A stretch of 64,000 nucleotides of DNA, taken from positions 62,001 to 126,000 of the forward strand of contig CACWPQ010000001.1 in assembly GCA_902762805.1 (NCBI GenBank), in the 5' to 3' direction. Made by a program: the position numbers and the translations under genes. Source of the DNA: an uncultured Bacteroidota bacterium. Its GTDB lineage: Bacteria; Bacteroidota; Bacteroidia; Bacteroidales; P3. Shown one piece after another: positions 60,988-64,000 of this stretch (its first letter is position 1; each line of letters begins with the position of its first letter). The notes under the pieces are model-generated. The model did not search any database. It saw only the letters and a list, made by a program, of their open reading frames with translations, and was not told the origin of the DNA.

Positions 60988-63900
60988 ATGAAACACCTTT
61001 TCATATATATAGTATCCCTCGTGGCGACCCTGCCGCTGGCGGCGCAGACGCCCTCCGTGCTCGCACAGGGGCAGTGGTGGAAGATGGACATCGCCACCGA
61101 CGGCATCCACCGCCTCACCACGGCCCAGCTGCCCGACCTTGCCGGACAGCCCTGCTCCACCCTGGCCGTCTACGGCTCGCATGGCGGCATGCTCGAGCTG
61201 CAGAACAGCCGCACCCCCATCGACGACCTGCAGCAGGTGGCCACCCAAGTCATAGACCGCAACGGCAACGGCACCTTCGATGCCGGCGACGAGTTGCTCT
61301 TCTACGCCGAGGGCCCCAGCCAGTGGCGCTACGACAACACTCTGCACCTCTGGACTTTCCGTCGCCACGGCTACGCCCGCACCCACTCCTACTACCTCAC
61401 CACCTCCTGCCCCACCCCTCTGCGCATCGCCACCGATGGCACCGATGCCACTCCACGTGCCACCATCAACAACTACACAGCCACGGTGCTCCACGAGAAC
61501 GACCTCGCCTCGCCCTTCCAGACGGGTCAGATATGGCTCGGCGAACGATTCAACACCGCCACCTCCAGCCGCAGCTTCAACCTCACGCTGCCCGACCTCC
61601 CCACCGCCAACCCTACGCTGCGCTACGCCCTGGCCAGCTTCTCCACCCACACGACCTCTTTCTCGCTGACCACCAGCGGCTTGAACCTCACCCCATCCCT
61701 CATCCGCACCACCCGCTACATCTCCTCCACTGCTCCCATTGACTCGCGCGCGCAGAACTATACCGTCGCACTCACCTATCGCCCTGCCGAGGCCTCGGCC
61801 ACGGGCTATCTCGACTTCCTCGAGCTTACCGCCACGGTGCCGCTCATCTTCCGTGGTGGCCAACTCACCGCGCGTAACAGTCAAGTGTTGCATGTGCCCA
61901 CAGCTTTCGTCGCCACCGCCTCGGGAGGGAATGCTTTTCGCGTGTGGGACATTACCGAGGCTGGCTCCGAGCGAGAACTGACTGTCAACGATTACAGTTG
62001 GATTGACAGCACCGACCGGCCGCGTCAATACGTACTCTTCGACGGCTCGCACTATCTCGTGCCCGACGCCATCACCCCCCTCCCCAACCAAGACCTCCAC
62101 GGCAGCGCCGCCGCCGACCTGGTCATTATCACCCTCCCGCAATACCTCGACCAGGCCCGGCGCCTGGCCACACTGCACGAGGTCTTCGACGGCCTCGACG
62201 CCACGGTGGTCACCGACCGGCAGGTCTTCAACGAATTCTCCTCCGGCCAGCAGGACCCTCTGGCCTTCCGCTCCTACCTCCGCTGGCTGCGGCAGCAACA
62301 CCCCCAGCAGCCGCCCCGCTACCTCATCCTCTTCGGCAAAGGCACTTTCGACAATCGCAACCTCGCAGGTTCCTCCATTCCCACCCTGGCCACCTACGAA
62401 ACCCAGCAGGCTTTCGACGACGACGGACGCTCCTACTGCAGCGACGACATACTGGGCTTCCTTGCCGACGGCGCCACGGGCTCCTCGTCCGAGCGTCTCG
62501 ACGCCAGCGTGGGCCGCCTGCCCGCCCGCGACACCGCCGAAGCCCGCCTCCTGGTGGACAAGCTCGAAGCCTACATCACCCGCCGCGACCTGCTCGACCC
62601 GCAACAGCGTGGCGACTGGCGCAACTACGTGGCCCTGCTGGCCGACGACGCCGACCCCGGGTCGCCGCACGACAGCATTTTCGCCCACTCGTCGGAGGTG
62701 GTGGCCCGCAACATCCTGCAGCGCTACCCGCAGCTGCACATCGACCGCCTCTACGCTGACGCCTACCACCAGACCTCCGGTGCCATCGGCTCTTACTACC
62801 CCGACCTCAACAACGCCCTCCGCCAGCGCATCAACTACGGATGTCTGCTGCTGAACTACATCGGTCACGGCTCGACCGAGTATATCGGCACCGAGCGCTA
62901 CATCGAGCCCGCCGACCTCAGCGCCTACAGCAACCACGACCGTCTGCCCCTGCTCGTAACCAGCACCTGCTCCTACGGCCACTTCGACCACACGGAGAGT
63001 CTCTGCGGCGCCGAAGCGGCAGTGCTTGCCCCGGCGGGCATGATAGCCGTCATCAGCGCCTCGCGCCCCATCAGTCATGTGGAACGATTCAACAACGAGG
63101 TGGTGATCAATGCCCTCAACCCCGCCAACACCATCGGCGACGCCCTGCGCCTGGCCAAGAACCGCTACTCGGCCCCGCTCTGCATCGGCATCACCGGCGA
63201 CCCCGCCCTGCGCCTCTCGCAACCCACCAACCGCATCCGCATCACCCACATCAACGCCCAGGAGGTCAGTGACACAGCTGACGTGCAGGCCGCAGTGCTC
63301 TCGCGCGTCACCGTCACGGGCGAGATTGTGGATACTGCCGGCATGGTGATTACCGACTTCGACGGAACGATCTATCCCGTGGTCTACGACCGCCCAGTGC
63401 GTGCCACCACCCTGGCCAACGACAACCCCGGCACCGAAGTCAGCTTCATGCAGCAGAAAAGCGTGCTCTACAAGGGCAGCCACGCAGTGAGCGGCGGCCG
63501 CTTCGAGTACTCGTTTATCGTTCCGCGCGATGTATCCTACCGCTATGACTACGCCAAGCTGGCCCACTATGCCAAGTCGGCCACGGACCACGCCAGCGGC
63601 TCATACCTCCGCCTGATGTTTGGCGGCATGAGCGACAGTACCCACACTGCAGCCACTCCGCCCCAGATACGTCTCTACCTCGGCGACACCAACTTCCGCC
63701 CGGGCGGCATCACCGGTAGCAGCCCCACCCTCGTGGCCCACCTCTTCGACTCGGCCGGCATCAACGTCGGCACTGGCCTCGGCCACGACCTCACCGCCGT
63801 GCTCGACGATAATCCAGGCTCGCTCCTCGTCTTGAACGACCTCTACCAGCCCGACATCGCCGACAGCCGCCGCGGCACCGTCAGCTACACCCTGCGCGAC

Positions 63901-64000
63901 CTCGCCCCCGGCCGCCACACGCTGACCCTCAAGGCATGGAACATCTTCGGCCTCTCCGCCACCGCCACCACCCACTTCACCGTGCGCGGAGCCGACACCC
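60988..64000 (+). CDS. porU: T9SS sortase PorU (cut by window edge)
   Basis: The first about 1004 codons of PorU, a gingipain-fold (C25) peptidase that removes C-terminal T9SS sorting domains and anchors cargo to the surface. The signal peptide is MKHLFIYIVSLVATLPLAAQ. The catalytic His and Cys are seen in LNYIGHGSTEYIG (His627) and VTSTCSYGHFDHTES (Cys661). A typical RLDASVGRLPARDTAEARLLVDKLEAYI precedes them. I chose the ATG at 60988 rather than 60978 because it begins the signal peptide; GGAG lies seven bases before it. Its substrates in this window include the proteins at 11.2 and 29.4 kb. Confidence 0.94.
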   Translation, partial: MKHLFIYIVSLVATLPLAAQTPSVLAQGQWWKMDIATDGIHRLTTAQLPDLAGQPCSTLAVYGSHGGMLELQNSRTPIDDLQQVATQVIDRNGNGTFDAGDELLFYAEGPSQWRYDNTLHLWTFRRHGYARTHSYYLTTSCPTPLRIATDGTDATPRATINNYTATVLHENDLASPFQTGQIWLGERFNTATSSRSFNLTLPDLPTANPTLRYALASFSTHTTSFSLTTSGLNLTPSLIRTTRYISSTAPIDSRAQNYTVALTYRPAEASATGYLDFLELTATVPLIFRGGQLTARNSQVLHVPTAFVATASGGNAFRVWDITEAGSERELTVNDYSWIDSTDRPRQYVLFDGSHYLVPDAITPLPNQDLHGSAAADLVIITLPQYLDQARRLATLHEVFDGLDATVVTDRQVFNEFSSGQQDPLAFRSYLRWLRQQHPQQPPRYLILFGKGTFDNRNLAGSSIPTLATYETQQAFDDDGRSYCSDDILGFLADGATGSSSERLDASVGRLPARDTAEARLLVDKLEAYITRRDLLDPQQRGDWRNYVALLADDADPGSPHDSIFAHSSEVVARNILQRYPQLHIDRLYADAYHQTSGAIGSYYPDLNNALRQRINYGCLLLNYIGHGSTEYIGTERYIEPADLSAYSNHDRLPLLVTSTCSYGHFDHTESLCGAEAAVLAPAGMIAVISASRPISHVERFNNEVVINALNPANTIGDALRLAKNRYSAPLCIGITGDPALRLSQPTNRIRITHINAQEVSDTADVQAAVLSRVTVTGEIVDTAGMVITDFDGTIYPVVYDRPVRATTLANDNPGTEVSFMQQKSVLYKGSHAVSGGRFEYSFIVPRDVSYRYDYAKLAHYAKSATDHASGSYLRLMFGGMSDSTHTAATPPQIRLYLGDTNFRPGGITGSSPTLVAHLFDSAGINVGTGLGHDLTAVLDDNPGSLLVLNDLYQPDIADSRRGTVSYTLRDLAPGRHTLTLKAWNIFGLSATATTHFTVRGADT

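Noticed and set aside
59551..63591. A 1346-codon minus-strand open frame
   Set aside because: Only its last third is the MATE transporter. The rest is antisense to porU, is Gly/Val-rich in the manner of GC-rich shadow frames, and the real start at 60894 follows a promoter element.

Overview
The window reads as a chromosomal segment of a GC-rich member of the Bacteroidales. The evidence is a set of type IX secretion (T9SS) genes (porD at 14.9-15.8 kb, gldH at 38.7 kb, porU at the right edge), two predicted T9SS cargo proteins with C-terminal sorting domains, promoters of the Bacteroidetes TTTG-N19-TAnnTTTG kind, an almost complete absence of Shine-Dalgarno sequences, and many short dispersed intergenic repeats of the kind these genomes carry. 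Paired 2-oxoacid:ferredoxin oxidoreductase genes and a lysine 5,6-aminomutase suggest an anaerobe able to ferment amino acids. No rRNA, tRNA, CRISPR array or intact insertion sequence was seen.

Layout. 1-6.0 kb (all minus): ABC transporter (cut by the edge), DUF721/DciA-like protein, recF, ispH, an M23 peptidase, an unknown protein and lpdA. 6.0-6.7 kb: an AT-rich gap with DnaA-box-like sites, a possible oriC, between leftward genes and rightward dnaA. 6.7-11.2 kb: dnaA, a flavin-reductase-like protein, a 2-hydroxyacid dehydrogenase, then a lipoprotein and a YoeB-type toxin-antitoxin pair followed by a second copy of the dehydrogenase 3' end. 11.2-15.8 kb (minus): a T9SS cargo protein with a G9 tract in its signal-peptide codons, an aminotransferase and porD. 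16-26.2 kb (plus, except one lipoprotein): gyrB, an AT-rich HSDR_N/DUF4357 protein, an unknown protein, pepE, a ParE/RelE toxin-antitoxin pair, a decayed gene, and korA-korB. 26.2-29.4 kb: a fimbrillin-like lipoprotein and a 56-residue peptide, bracketed by clusters of structured repeats.

29.4-42.5 kb (plus): a secreted subtilase; a membrane protein, rnhB, a small conserved protein, dapA, a shortened polyprenyl synthase and a TlpA-like thioredoxin; a DNA polymerase III delta'-like subunit, ricT, gldH, a class A penicillin-binding protein and rlmN. 42.5-44.4 kb (minus): a compact operon of a PqqD-like protein, an HprK-like kinase and a signal-peptidase-like/VanZ fusion, the best candidate here for a poorly described system. 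44.5-60.9 kb: a zinc metallopeptidase (plus), then minus-strand operons: tig plus a beta-barrel protein; kamD-kamE followed by a CoA-transferase subunit, a beta-barrel protein, a GH2-like protein lacking both catalytic glutamates, and a lipoprotein; a Sel1/zinc-motif membrane protein; a MntA/HepT-type toxin-antitoxin pair; a MATE transporter. From 61.0 kb porU runs rightward out of the window.

The genes combine replication and repair (dnaA, gyrB, recF, DciA-like, delta'), envelope assembly and T9SS export, and amino-acid and oxoacid metabolism. Accessory material is concentrated at 8.7-11.1, 18-23, 26-29, 42-44 and 56-59.5 kb.
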